A stretch of DNA of 64,000 bases. Origin: Sebastes aleutianus (lineage: Eukaryota > Chordata > Actinopteri > Perciformes > Sebastidae). Below are positions 25,398 to 38,200 of this stretch, one piece after another. Under the pieces are notes generated by a model. It saw nothing but the letters and a program-made list of their open reading frames with translations, was not told where the DNA came from and did not search any database. Each line of letters opens with the position of its first letter. Positions within the stretch are counted from its first letter, which is position 1. The position numbers and the translations under genes were made by a program. The stretch spans positions 18,653,629 through 18,717,628 of the forward strand of contig CAKAKS010000032.1 of assembly GCA_916700875.1 (NCBI GenBank). Reading direction: 5' to 3'.

Positions 25398-26425
25398 GAT
25401 TAGTTTCATCATTATTTTCCAGATGATTTGATTAATTGTTTTAGTCAATACAATGTCAGAAAATAGTGAGAAAATTCCATTAGCAAGTTCAATGTGATGC
25501 CTTCAATTTGCTTGTTTTTTCCAACGAACAAACCCTGAGATATTTAATTTGCACTGACATAAAACAAAGAAAAGCAGAAAAATCCTCACATTTGAGAAGC
25601 TGGAATCAGAAATTAAAATATATATTATTATTATATATTAATATATCGATTATATATTAATATATCGATTCAAATATTTAATCGCATGATTAAATCGCAT
25701 GATGTCCATAATTGATTAATCTTGATTAATCTGAAATTAATCACACATTTTTTATCTGTTCAAAATGTACTTTAAAGGGAGATTTGTCAACTATTTAATA
25801 TTCTTATCAACATGGGAGCAGACAAATATGCTAGCTTTATGCAAATGTATGTATATATTTATTATTGGAAATCAATTAACAACACAAAAGGTACTGCATT
25901 TAGCATAAAAAAATATGCTCAAATCATAACATGGCAAACTGCAGCCCAACAGGCAACAACAGCTGTCAGTGTGTCAGTGTGCTGACTTGACTATGACTTG
26001 CCCCAAACTGCATGTGATTATCATAAAGTGGGCACGTCTGTAAAGGGGAGACTCGTGGGTATCCATAGAACCTATTTTCATTCACATATCTAGAGGTCAG
26101 AGACCAAGGGACCCCTTTGAAAACGGCCATGCCAGTTTTTCCTCGCCAAAATGTATTAAATATATAATATGAATGTAATATTTAAATTCTATTGTGTCAA
26201 GCTGCCAATGGATTCCTTAGATTTCATATGATACCAGTATCTTCACGCTAGCTTTAAAACTGAGCCCACTACAACATCCGAAAGATCGATTGCGTTAATA
26301 TGTTAAAGAAATTAGTGGCGTTAAATAAAAAATTGCCTTAATGCATTCTTATCGCGTTAACTTTGACAGCCCTAATCCAAATATTTGCTGATTTATTTTC
26401 TTCAAACTAGTTTCAGCTCTAGTTG
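25398..26425 (+). mobile_element. dispersed repeat interrupted by a MITE
   Basis: The left part (25398-25615) carries GATTAGTTTCATCATTATTT, TTGTTTTAGTCAATACAATG, ATGTCAGAAAATAGTGAG and CACATTTGAGAAGCTGG; the right part (26375-26425) carries ATATTTGCTGATTTATTTTC and AGTTTCAGCTCTAG. I recall these as consecutive parts of one common fish repeat. Here they are separated by MITE copy 3 and an AT-rich tract, so the MITE landed inside the older element. Confidence 0.6.
25663..26374 (+). mobile_element. TAGGGCTGTCAA MITE, copy 3 (near full length)
   Basis: Runs from ATTTAATCGCATGATTAAAT through TTAAAGGGAGATTTGTCAAC, ACTGCAGCCCAACAGGC, CATAGAACCTATTTTCATTC and TTAAAACTGAGCCCACTAC to the intact 3' terminus GTTAACTTTGACAGCCCTA (ends 26374). 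The 5' terminal TAGGGCTG is gone, replaced by an AT-rich tandem tract (TATATATTAATATATCGATT twice). It is the most complete 3' half of the four copies. Confidence 0.8.
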
Positions 26426-27711
26426 AACTAACCGTCTGTGTAGAAAGACAAAAACAACTGCCTTGACACAACAAATCACATGTAGCTCCAACTTTCAAAT
26501 CAATAGTTGCACAGCAGAGTGCAATTTGAAGATTCTTCTCGATGACAAAATATCCATTCTCTCAGATTGACTAACCATTCAGCTGAGACGCTATTTGCAG
26601 GCTTGAATCCACAATTTGAGGCGCCAAAGTTGGTCAGTTTGTTTGGGATAGAATGAGGCTGGCATCCACTTGTAAGAGTGGATGCCAGCCTGTAAGTTCT
26701 ACAACTATTTAAAAAGAAACTCCCAACAACCACTGCTACGCTCATCAAACCCCATAGAGCCAGATAGATAGAGCAATGACAGAAGACAGTGAGAGGAGAG
26801 TGACACACAAAAAAATGAGCCACAGAGTAAATGAGAGTGTTATAAAGAGAAAATGAGACACTCGTGATTAATTAACTACTCTCTCCTCCTCGTCCTCATA
26901 AGGCCAGGATAATTTTGTGACTCTATATGAGGGCTGTGTGCTCCGGCTCTCGTACACCCCAGTCAGAGCATGAAACATAGATCAAGAGGAAAGTTTGAGC
27001 AAGGAGAGAGTGTGTATTATAAGAGCCTATGGTTGATTGCTCTGAAACCAGAGAAGAGTGAGGGGGAGGAATAGCTTCGTTGAACTCTGTAATGCGTCTG
27101 ATGTATTTCTTCCTCTTCAATGTAAACGCACGCACACCTTATGTAATGTGCTTGTCGACATAAACAGTACACCCTGATGTCCAAACCCATCCAGAATAGA
27201 GAGTTGCAGCTGCTGGACCCCTCAGGCTCTTAGTGTGTGTGCGCGTGCCCGTTCACGCCAATCCATGTGTCTTTTATTGTCCTCCAGCACTGTGCTGTAA
27301 TCAGGTAAGCCCAGCGGCAGAGTAATCTCAGTCACATTCCGTGAACCACGATCTACCTCCTCGGCTGCTCTCCTTTCGTGTTTCATCTCTCTTCCTCCTT
27401 TTCTTCCTCCTTCTCCTCCTCAGCAGCCCCAAGGCGCTCTAATCTGCCTCCCCCCCTCTGGCTCACCTTCCTCTCCTCCCTCCTCTAGCTCCCCTCTGGC
27501 AGGAACACTCCGTCACCGCATCACCGGCACCAGGCCCGGGCCTGTTTCTCTCTGCATCTGGTTGCCTGTGTTGTGTTACATGTACTGTAAGTGTGTGTGT
27601 CAGGTGACGTTTTGTATTGGGTTTGGGTGCAACATTAGCTCACCCTGTGGTTTGTGTGGTTATCTGTGTGTGTGTGTGAGATAAATGCGATCATATGCAC
27701 AGTGGCAGGCT
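26426..27711. other. intronic interval without genes
   Basis: Holds the perfect hairpin at 26656 and a C/T-rich block at 27355-27495 (TTTCTTCCTCCTTCTCCTCC). No exon recognised. Confidence 0.6.
26656..26691. repeat. perfect 15-bp hairpin
   Basis: AGGCTGGCATCCACT (26656-26670) pairs with AGTGGATGCCAGCCT (26677-26691) at all 15 positions around the 6-base loop TGTAAG. It is GC-richer than its surroundings. Pairing does not extend outward, so it is shorter than a typical pre-miRNA. Confidence 0.9.
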
Positions 27712-28305
27712 GTTCTCGTACACAATTCGTAGCTATGACTACAAAAAGTGAATGCACTGTAATTCGTATAATATCCATGGAATTAATTTTAGTGTAATTC
27801 TGGTAATGGTGAAACTAAGGCTGGAGCTGCAGTCGTGCATTATTATTGGCTTAATTTTGGCGAAGGCAGACCAGATTTTACTGCGCATATGTTGTACCCC
27901 AATGATGTGACGCGATGATGACGCATGACATCTCCTCTTTTCACCCTCCTTGTGGTGAACCAGGATGTATAAAGAGCGACAAACGGCGCGTAGGGAAGAG
28001 TTTGGGGTGGATGGGTGGGTCAAAAAGCACCAGACTTTTACCCAGGAGATCGTTGTTAGTAGCCCGTGTGAAACCAGAAGTCAGTTATTTGTACCACTTT
28101 AGGTGTTATTTTAACCAAAACCAGGTTCTTTTCCTAATCCTAACTAAGGTGTTTTGTTGCCTAAACCTAACCAGGTTGTTTCCTGTGAAGACGCATGCAT
28201 GTAACGAGTGGAAATTGACACGTGTTGCAGGACATTCGTAGGAATACGCACAAAAAATTAGGAATAACTTTTCGTAAGATATCGTATGAGGATGCGTTGA
28301 CAGTG
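27712..28305 (+). mobile_element. dispersed repeat with CCTAAACCTAACC module
   Basis: From TTCTCGTACACAATTCGTAG to TTTTCGTAAGATATCGTATG and GATGCGTTGACAG (28305). Internal blocks TTAACCAAAACCAGG, TGTTTTGTTGCCTAAACC and TAGGAATACGCAC are ones I associate with an interspersed element of perch-like fish. Ends are not clear inverted repeats, so boundaries are approximate. No coding capacity. Confidence 0.5.
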
Positions 28306-28754
28306 GAAACACCAGTTGCACTAGCTGTTGGCAAGTTCCAACTTGGCCTAGTTATAACGTAAGTGTTTACGTTGATACTGCTGAAAACGCTAATGTTAGC
28401 TTGCTAATATATTACCCTTTTAGAGTGAAGAGTGAGGTAATGTAGAATATGGTCGACACCTCAGCCCTGAATAACAGATATACCTCAAATTACAAAACAC
28501 TGAGCCAATGACTTTATACTACTATAAATATCGTTGATTACGTTAGCATTATTGGATCTTTCCCACTAATTCTAAACTGCATTGATATAACGTACAGATT
28601 TCTCCATCTATGAATATATATATAAAAAGAAAACAAAGTCATATCTGAATTTAAAGAATGATCAGTTAACTGTATTTTATTGTTTTGCAGTTATGTTACA
28701 GGTTGTGATGCTACAGAGCTTTTGATTGGACGGCGCTGTTGATGTTTCCTAGCA

Positions 28755-28892
28755 ACCGTTACTAAAGTCTTTGAGAAAAAGACAGTTTGAGAAAAATAAT
28801 GTGTTTTTAACATAAAAGCATGTAAACATGTTCTAGTAGAAACCCCAAATACAAGTGTGAACCTGGAAATGAGCATGATATGTCCCCTTTAA
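28755..28892 (-). mobile_element. TTAAAGGGGACATATCATGCTC element, 5' end
   Basis: Read on the minus strand, the end is TTAAAGGGGACATATCATGC followed by a CATTTCCAGGTTCACACTTG block and GGTTTCTACTAGAACATG, the start of a dispersed fish element that I recognise. TTAA is at 28889-28892. The other end could not be located; the sequence back to about 28350 may belong to the same insertion. Confidence 0.6.
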
Positions 28893-31022
28893 TGGCAATT
28901 TAGTAAATCACTAGTTGGAAACTAGTTAGTTACTGAGAACTTAACACGGCAAACTCACTAATGGAATTTTTAAATAGCTGCCTGCCTGTGATTAATCAAA
29001 AATGAAAGCAAATGCATTGGAGTTCCTATGAACAAACACAACAGGAATGTTGCTTTTCTAGTCGACTCCCTCCCCCGAACACGCATATGCGCGTGCACAC
29101 CCACCGCCTGTCCTGTGTGTGTTTAGATTGAAAATGAAAGCTCCCAGTAAGAGTGTTTGCCAAGGTGTCTGTTTGGTGGATGGATGATTTAGTGGGTGAT
29201 TCTATGAGGAGATTCCTCTGTGGTCTCAGCTGGGATGGAGCGAAAGAGATAGTGAGGAGAGACGAGTGGAGGAGACTGGCCTAGTCATTTGATGTAGAGG
29301 TGGAGTGGGGCAGGAGCCTGGGTAATAAGGCTTGCGTTCCCGTACACACAAACCTGAACACACACATACACACACAGAATCGTCCGGCAGATTAAATGCG
29401 CTGCAGGTTGTATGAGAGCAGAGAGTGAAAGAGAGGGACGGGGGGGAGAGGGTGTGGAGTCAGTGTGTAAGCCGCAGGGCAGCAAAGTCTTCCTCTACCA
29501 CTAAGTCAGCCGCTGATCTCATTTCTCCACAGATGGACTCCTAACACACTCCCATCAGGGGACAAATATATATTCCCTCCGTCTCTTTCCCTCACACATT
29601 CCTGCACCGACGACCTTTTCTCTTTATGCGTCTCCCACTCTCCTTCTATTTCTTTCTCATGGTTTATTGCTTTTTTGTTTCCTCACTCCCCATCTTCTCT
29701 GCACTCCGTCTATATTATCCTCCTCCATCCCAATATCCCTCCCGTTCTCACACACTATTTTTCTCCGTGTCTCTGGTTTTAAGCACCCTCTCCTCTATCC
29801 CATCACTTCATCCCGTGTCAGACCACACACCATTACCCTCTCCTCCTCTTCCTTTGATCAATCACAGCCAACAGGTGCCGTAAATTGTGTCCTCTGGCGA
29901 ACGGCTACCGCGGTGTCTCCCGCCTGCGTTCATTCCCTGCCCTGCCTCCACCTTTCGCTCTTTTCTCTTCGTTCTCCTCGCCGCGTCCCTCCAGCTCTTG
30001 CCCCAGTTTGTCAGCGAAGCAAAACTGGCCGTGTCGCGGAGACCATCATTCATCCCCCCCCCCCCCCCCCCCGTCCTGTCACGGCGGCGGCTCGGCTGGT
30101 CTCAGACAAATAGCATCACGGCAGATAATACAGCCACAGCCAGAAAAGAGCCAAATAAATGGTCCCTTCTCTGTCGACCTAATGGTCCTGCTTTCCACTT
30201 GGCCAGGGGACAGCGCTCCACACGGACGCGGACATCGGCTTCTAATGAGGAAAACCGATAAGCTTCAACTAGCCATGACATGCATGCATCACACACACAC
30301 CCCTCATGAATAAAACCTGTCCACTATATGTCAACGTATCCACAGACAGCGTTTGTCTGGGGAGATGTTTGTTGTGTAGAAACTGCATGGTGATATATGG
30401 ATACGGTAAGAAGGCCTCTGCTGCGGGAACACATAACAATGAAGTAAATCTTAAAGCACACACATATATACACGTGTAGCCTTCTGTGATCTGTATAGGG
30501 TTACGCGTCAAACGTCAGGATGTTACACAAGGTGTCCTTTGCTCTGCATATTTTAAGATAATCTCCAAAAAAGGTGGCAAAACGAAATGCTAATCACAGT
30601 GTGTTTCCATCATTTAGTGCTACAGCATGTGAATATTCTCAACAGGGTGTAAGAAAATGACATAATTAAATGAACGCGAGTGTCTTGTCTCTAAATCCGG
30701 TACATCATGGCATTTCATTTTTCGCTTCCCACCTGAGATGTGGCATTTGTTATGGCATATGTTATGAATTAGTCTCCTTTGTCAGCCTACCAGGTGGTGT
30801 TTTTTTTTAAGCAGTCCTGATTATTTGGGCTTTCTGGTAGAGGTGGGTCTTGCAGAGAGCGCCATCACTTTGCCATTGCTGCATCTTCATCTAAGATGCT
30901 GAAATAATTTATTATTCATTTCATAAAGGTTTATTTTTCCACCATGTTGAGAAGACGCACAATTGAAATGACCCCAACTAAACAATAAGTTCTCTAAATT
31001 AAATGACAAAATGTATGCTGTA
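28893..31022. other. intronic interval without genes
   Basis: No exon recognised. Pyrimidine-rich 29575-29850, a CpG-containing patch 29880-30240 with the poly-C run, and AT-rich sequence after 30500. Confidence 0.55.
30054..30072. repeat. poly-C run (19 C)
   Basis: An uninterrupted stretch of C followed by GTCCTGTCACGGCGGCGG. On the minus strand it is a long G run able to form a G-quadruplex. The length may be imprecise, because such runs are hard to sequence. Confidence 0.9.
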
Positions 31023-31804
31023 GTGGTGTAACGGACCATAGTAGATCCGTGATCCGTACATAAAGTTTTACTGCTGATCGTTATCGGACGATATTCAGTA
31101 AAAATATACAATCGTGAGATCAGCATTAATGCTTTCTAGTCGTAGTTCCCTGATAATGCTACACTGTGAGCAACAAATCCGTGTTGAAATCGGCGGGGGA
31201 AGAGTTAGTTCACGTTGGCAGCACCGGTGCAGCTAACATATAAAAAAAACGAGTATTGGGCTAAGATAAATTCCAATGTTATCATGATGTGTTCAAATGT
31301 AATCTTGTAAAATGTAGTTTTTAGCAAGAAACTTGAATAAATCCAGTTGTTTGTAGGAGATTTTTTCACAGCAATATAAAATAGATAACAAAGAGAAAAT
31401 TATGACCTGTTTAATTTACTAACACTAGCTCTAATCAGCTTATAATACATCATTAGATCAACCATTAGAACTACTAATACCAAGATTTTTTTTTATCAAA
31501 AAATACAATCTTTTATTTCCTAATCATTTGAATTGTGTGTTTTTATGCCAATAACTACAATAGATGACAATAACAAAGTAAAAGGATCACATTTACATTT
31601 AAAAACAACATTTAAATTTTAAAACAACAACAAAAACGATCTGTATCGGCCGATATGGCTCATTTACGATCGGCAATCCATATCTGTGGCAAAAAAACAT
31701 GATTGGGGCATCTCTAAAAGTTATATTTGCTCCCTTTTTTCTGCTGATCTGTGACTCAAAACAGTGATACAATCCCAACCGTGAGTTTGGTGACCCGTTG
31801 CACC
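31023..31804 (+). mobile_element. composite dispersed repeat (GGTGTAACGGA ends)
   Basis: Opens AGTGGTGTAACGGACCATAG and closes TGACCCGTTGCACCCCTAAAG, so the ends are inverted (GGTGTAACGG against CCGTTGCACC). Inside are a second pair of related phrases, GCTGATCGTTATCGGACGAT near 31073 and GTATCGGCCGATATGGC near 31646. This suggests an older element nested in or fused to the outer one. No coding capacity. hAT-like by its ends; not checked. Confidence 0.55.
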
Positions 31805-34630
31805 CCTAAAGATTGTGGTTTGGGTTTAACCAAAGTTGACTGCCAGTAAGAAATGAGGAGGGCTGAAACATAAGCGTATTGTTTTTTGGGCATTTGCTGA
31901 AACGACTGATGCTTTTGTTTTTCTTAGGACAGAGCTCCAAATAAAATGTGTAATATATGACTAAATTTGATCAGCAAGAATGGACATCCCTACAAAACAA
32001 TGTTAAGTCTGCTGTGTATTTATTTTGGTACATCTGTGCGTTTCCGTGCCGTCATCAGCGTAGGGCCGAGTGAAGTGCCACCGCCATAACTGCTGACTGT
32101 GTCCTCACTGTCTTTTCTCCCACTGATGCGCCTCTTCCCTTCTCCTTGATCACGGCGACTGTTGTCATCTCTTCTCCTCCAGCGTAATGAGTCAGTGTGT
32201 GATGTTGGATGGCTGCTGACAGTGTGTCCTATGACTCACATCGGGGTGGTACTGCTGTCCCAGCACATCTCAATACTCCCCTCATCCCTCCTCTCCCCTC
32301 TCCCTCTGCTTCTGTTTGGACATCTGCTAATAATAAGTAAACATACTGTAAAGGTGACACACATTAATATAAACCCCCCACACACGCATGCTCCAGTTGG
32401 GCAGCTAAGCCTGTTTTCCATATAGCTTTTTATTGTGTTTTCATCAGTCACAAAGCTGGAGAAAAAAGGGAGAAAGCTGGCTGAAGGCACAAAGTGTGGA
32501 AAGTCCGATGATGACAGAGGCCAAATTGACATTGGAGCTGAGTGAGACTGTGTGGGTTTTAATTGCATGCGCTTGTGCAACAAAGATTTGTGGTATCGCA
32601 GTTTATACTTTAAGGGCTGTAGGCTTTTGAGATGTACTACACACACCACAGCTTTTACAGTGCAAAAAATACAGTGTTTTACATTTTGTCCTTCATATTT
32701 CGGAAATATTTTACATCACAAATGTTTGTTTAAAAGAGAATTTCTTTATAATTTAGATCCACACGCACAGGAAGATTATTCTTAGCGGTGACATGTCAGT
32801 TTCAACTTATCAACAAACAGTAAACGTTCCTGTACTGGTGTGAAGCCGGCTTACGGCAGCCACCTTGCCCTGCTTTATGTAAATACCTCACTTAAACACT
32901 CCTGCTTTAAAGGGCCTGGGCCCTCGTAAACCTTGACAGACCCTCGGGCCGTGCTGCTGCCTGTAAAACACTGACTGTTTATGGATGCCTGTACCTGCAT
33001 CCTTCCACCCATAAACACTCGTCTTTGTCCTTCTGGGATGGAGTGGGCGAAGAGGAGATTATGTCCCATCAACCAGAAAGTGTTTTTAGGCCATTTCTAC
33101 GATAAAGTCTGTGTGCCTTTCAGTGTTTTTTCTTAAAGTTTGCCATCCACACTGATATGCCAAAACAACAGAAAGGCTCTTCAAGCGAGCATGGAATCAG
33201 ATTTACAGCATTTTCAGGGCCATTTTCAGAGTGTTTGTCACCAGAGCTGCAATCCCATCTCCTGAAAAGCTCTGTTTGACCTGTTGTTTATCCACTTAAG
33301 AGAGAGAGAGTATTTGGGAAGTGGGTGAAAAACTTGATTTCCTGTGTAAATGGAGAAAAAGACAATGCATTTCCATATTCATTTGCATTTGAGTGGACGG
33401 TGCTCTCACTCTCCTTCGTCCATGTCCCCCGGGAGCTGCTGCTCTCAGGCTTCCTGTAGCCGCCTCCTGCTCTGAATGCAGACGGACCGCTGGCCGTCCG
33501 CTTGGTGCCATTGTCACTGTTGAACCAAAGTTCTTTTAATCACTCCGCCGACCCAACCCACCGTGATTTACTAGCCCTCCGCATCCATAGGCATCCACGC
33601 CAGCCAATTGCATTAAAGAGATAAATAACCAGACCAATAAAAGTGTTGTGTGGGGGCCGAATGGGCCCTGGAAGGCTCATCGTCCATTTGGTGCAGTAAG
33701 CAATGGGCGGGGGGGCGAGCCGGCGGGAGGTGCGGGGCTTTTAGTGGAAGGTTTTTTAGGGGTGATATTGTAATTGGTGGTTGAGGTGATGTCATGCCAT
33801 CCATCTTAGGGAGCCACTTCATTAGGCTAATGGAAGGGCTGGACCGCTCACCGGTCGTTCTTCTACATGAATGTGTGTGTGTGTTTGTCCTTCCATCGAT
33901 GGCAGCTTCCAAGGCTAAAGTGGTTATGAAGACTAAAGTGATTTTATGGACATAAATGTGTGTGTGTGTGAGTTACTGTGTAGGCTGGTGTGTGTGTGTG
34001 TGTGTGTGTGTGCCAGTGTTTCCACACAGTGCTGCAGTAATGACACTGTTTTTGGTGAAGGGAGATAATACCGTCTGAGGAGCTAAAGCACACCTTATTC
34101 CTTTGATGTTTAAACTACAATCGCGTTCCTTCAATGACTTGCAAAAATGTGAAGTGCAGAGAGGATACTCGCCGCGCTTTAGGGTAATATCAGTGATAGA
34201 CTTTGATTTGTCACCGACTTAAATGAGTGTGTCACTTCAAATGTTCCTCTTGTGATGAGTGAAGAGGACAAATGGAATCGCTCTTTGAATTTGCTACGCC
34301 GCTCGGCCTCCTCTCGCTGTCACTCTTCCCTCTCTCCGTCTCTCTCTCTCTCTCCGTCTCTCCATCCGTGTCAGTTTTTCCACCTGAAACCCACATGATT
34401 TTCTGTCTGGACATGTGCTGTCCTTACGAGAGCGATTCCTCCGATTCCATTCCTCTCTTTGTTGTCCAGGTCGTTCCAGCTTCAGCAGCCCTGTTTTATC
34501 CATTTTTTTTATGTTTTTCAGATGCCTCTGACTTGCTTTATGACATCCTGAGCTTATTCTGATCATCTGAACTCTTTTGTGGCGGTTTCTACCCCCAGCC
34601 TCTCCATTGTCCAGTTGTAAAGCCTTTGCA
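31805..34630. other. intronic interval without genes
   Basis: No exon recognised. The stretch 33540-33850 (CCAATAAAAGTG, GGTGATGTCATGCCATCC, GAGCCACTTCATTAGGC) is unique, of balanced composition and repeat-free. It is a reasonable place to look for a conserved enhancer. Pyrimidine-rich 34310-34370. Confidence 0.5.
33989..34012. repeat. (GT)n microsatellite
   Basis: About 12 GT units. Confidence 0.9.
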
Positions 34631-34830
34631 ATAGGGTTGGGCGATATGTAAAAAATTTCTAACCGGCCACTCTCAGCCCAACAACCGGCAATGATATTGG
34701 CAATCGTAGTTTCAGCTGGGAAATGTGTTAACTCCAATGAGTTTGCTACGTTCCACAAGCTCTTAGCGTTTTTAGTCTGAAAAATAAACAAAATTAACTC
34801 TCAAAATGTCAAGAAGGAACTATTTGTACG

Positions 34831-35219
34831 AGGGCAGTCAATTCATTTTAACGTTACTAATTTTCTTTAACACGATAATGCGACTTGCAGTCTTTAGGTT
34901 CTATGGGGCTCAGTTTTAAAGCTAGAGTGAAGATCCTGGCATCATATGAAACTAGAAAAACCTGAGGAACAATGTCATACTAGCTTGTCGCGAAGGAGGT
35001 TAAATAACGCTCCAAACCCATTTTCAAAGGGGTCCCTTGACCTCTGACCTCAGGTGAATGAAAATGAGTTCTATTGGTACTCCCGAGTCTCCCATTTACA
35101 GATATGCCCACTTTATGATAATCACATGCAGTTTGGGGCAAGTCATAGTCGAGTCAGCACACTGACACACTGACAGCTGTTGTTCGATTAATCGTGATTT
35201 TAATCGATTGACAGCCCTA
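34831..35219 (-). mobile_element. TAGGGCTGTCAA MITE, copy 4 (internally deleted)
   Basis: In minus orientation both ends are present: the + strand starts AGGGCAGTCAATTC (34831) and ends CGATTGACAGCCCTA (35219). Between lie the complements of the blocks seen in the other copies (GTCATACTAGCTTGTCGCGA, GGGGTCCCTTGACCTCTG, CACATGCAGTTTGGGGCAAG). The block corresponding to about 1040-1245 of copy 1 is missing, so this is a deletion derivative of 389 bp. No matching 8-bp target duplication was seen. Confidence 0.82.
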
Positions 35220-38200
35220 ATTCTTAAACGTACTTTCCTTATTAAACAAAAAAAAATACAACCGCACACCTGAATTGAAGTTTCTGTCTTTCACAGTCTT
35301 AACTGCCTTGTTAGCTGATCGTAAAACACACTTCATTCAAACTGGACAGACACAAAGAAAAACTCACCAAAACCGTCTTGGTTAGTCTTTTCCACTGTTC
35401 CAGCAATCACCAACTCTGGTTTGGTCGAAAATAAACCCCTTAATTCACCTGACCCAACCCTTTTCTCTGTTTGTAGATCAATCTACAGTTAAATGGGTGA
35501 CGTTTAAGCGGCAGAGCGTTCACTCTCAACCTGATGAAGCTCATGGCCTTGACATGGTGCATTATTTATCTCTCATTTAATGCTTTTAAAGGCAAGTTCA
35601 TAAATCCATTACAAACTCATTTCAAGTCTGTCTATTGTTACTGTCATGTAAATATGTTAACAATGATACCGTAGAAATCAAAATCAGAGAAAGCGTGATT
35701 TGAGTAACAGACCTGGATTACTGGGTTTTAAATTGGTACACCTTCATTTGAATTCTGCCTTTTGATTTTGTACACTTTTATATTCCACAAACATCAAATT
35801 AAATTCCTCACAAGCAACACCAGGAAAGTCTCTCCAGTAGGAAAACACTTTCAGTTCTCCTTCTCTTATTTTCATAAGCTTTCTCCTCAGGACATTAAAC
35901 TGATATTACATTAATCTGTTTATTAACGCTGTTTAGACTACAATGTGAGTATAAGCGTACTATTTGTTGCACAGTGGAGGTGTTAATGAAATACAATAGC
36001 CGCACGGTGTCCAAGCTGTGCTGTAATGTTTCATTCAAAAGCCTCCATTTCCAAGAGGAAAGTGAATCTGAAAAAAAAACAAAGCAAAAACAGAGTAGCT
36101 GTAGCAACTTAAACACATGCTCTCTGTACACATTGAGATGTGTAAATGAGAGGACGGGATGCGGAGAGGCCTTAGCAAGGCGCCAGTATCCACGTATGTA
36201 CACCTGCTACCAGAGCAAAGGTACAACAACCAAGCTGTTTCCTAGGAATATTAACTTCTTCATTATTACCTTCTGGTACTGAAGGTCGCAAGACACCCAC
36301 AATAAGAATAAATAACATTCCCTGCTTTTTATGTATTATTTGTGACAACCATTAATTTGATGTCTATGTATGCTCAGATCTGAGGAATAAATGATGTGAT
36401 ATTTCCTGACAAACATGCGTAAAGGTGGACATTTTTGCTTTGAACTCTTGAGATAAACTTTGACGGTCTGATGGATTGAAGCATCAACTCGTCGATGTTT
36501 ACTGGATTCCTGTCAAACATGTTAGAAAGTAGAAGACGGTCTTTCTGCTGTCATCTGCGAGGGAACATTCATCCGCTTGATGCAACAAGCGACAACATTA
36601 TTAGAGGACTGTGCCGTTGAGGATGTTATTATCTGACGTAACCCTGTGGGTCACACAGGTAACAGGCGAGGAGGAATGTATGATGGGATATATTTGCGCA
36701 GGCTTTTGATGTTTTAGGACCCTCTTTTAAGTGATAGCATCAAATATGTTATTTATTTTTGCAATGATGATATAGGGTCTTCCATTATTTGTAAGAATAA
36801 AGAAAAAAACAATGACATGGTTGCTGGTGAAATGTTTGCTTGTTGCATTAGAAAGTTTAAAGGAGAGGTAATTCCCTACAATGTGTTAATGAGTCTGACT
36901 CCATCACGGCGTGCCTTCGGAGCTTTGTGTCTGCATGTTCTATGCCTACACTCGTATTAGTGAACCTTTGCATTTCAAAGCGCAGTGCTTGTTTGGCTTG
37001 TGTCCGGGTGTGCGGCGCACTGCACACACCGCGGTGGCCTTTAACGCCTGTCCCTGGTGCAGATCGATTTTGTGCCTAGCCAGCAGCCCACTGCTAACCT
37101 TGAGGTAAGCTGCCGTAATGAGATCGCATCTGACGGCATTGACTCGCACCTGACAGCACTGACACTCTCCTCCCAGCCTGGGAGAGACGCAGACAGGCAG
37201 AGTGGGAAAGGCTAGGTCCTCTGTGGTATAGGCTGTACTGTTAAACGCTTTGCTTTGTTTCACTGTAATGTATGTTTCCACCTTCTAAAGGAGTGTGGCT
37301 TTTGAATGGCTAAATAGGTGAGGAAATGACAGAGAAATATTATAACAGACAAACGTTTATTCAGCTAAAGGTGCAGCAGGTTTTAATCACATTTATTCTT
37401 ACGAGTGTGATTGCAAGAGACAGAACGAGTGTGTATTACACCACTGCAGTCTTCTTTTGTTCACCCATTATCCCTAACTCTCTTGGGAGAAAGATGGTAT
37501 GTTGGGCATGTTTGTTCCATGAGAACACCAAGACTTCAGGATGTTTTATTTGAACCTCAGCAGTTGCAGCTTCTTGAATTCAGTGTAGATTTACAGCTTT
37601 ACTTGTGGTGCTGGTCTGTAGGCAGCGCTGGGTTATGCTCGGCCCTCTTCTCTGACCATAGCTGTGATAAGAAAATACCCTGTCTCTATTTCCTGGCCCC
37701 AGATGAAACCGTCTGCCACAGCGGGCTGCAAAGATAATTTGTCACCGACACACGCGCACTTGTGCACCCTGAAAAATGTGTAATCTAATTTGAAAATAAT
37801 TAAAAAGTAGCTGCCCAGCCAAGCCATCAGCGTGATATACCTGTGAACATAACACAAGATGACTCATACCTGTAGGGCTGTGACAGGCATACTGAAGCTG
37901 ATTCGCAGATGCATGTATCAGGCTACAATTGGATGAGATGGGACTGGGATAACCATTATCGGAGTGGTGGTAATTGAAACAATAATGGACATGTTAACAG
38001 CTTGGAAAATAGCATTGATCCATCATCTAAGATGAGCCCTCTTTGTGCATTAATACCATGACTAAATGGCGCAAACTGATATTGCTCTCGGTCATGGCTA
38101 GGCCTCGTTGGCTAATTGAAAAAGAAATGAGCAAGAGGAGGGTTTTGTGAGGTGTGGAAGAGTTGCTCTAGCAGGGCTTTGAATCCCTCCCACAGCCCCG

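Noticed and set aside
34294..34791. 165-codon minus-strand frame
   Set aside because: The end is encoded by a TCTC-type tract (RRRERERRREG) and the start overlaps a dispersed GGGTTGGGCGATATG repeat fragment.
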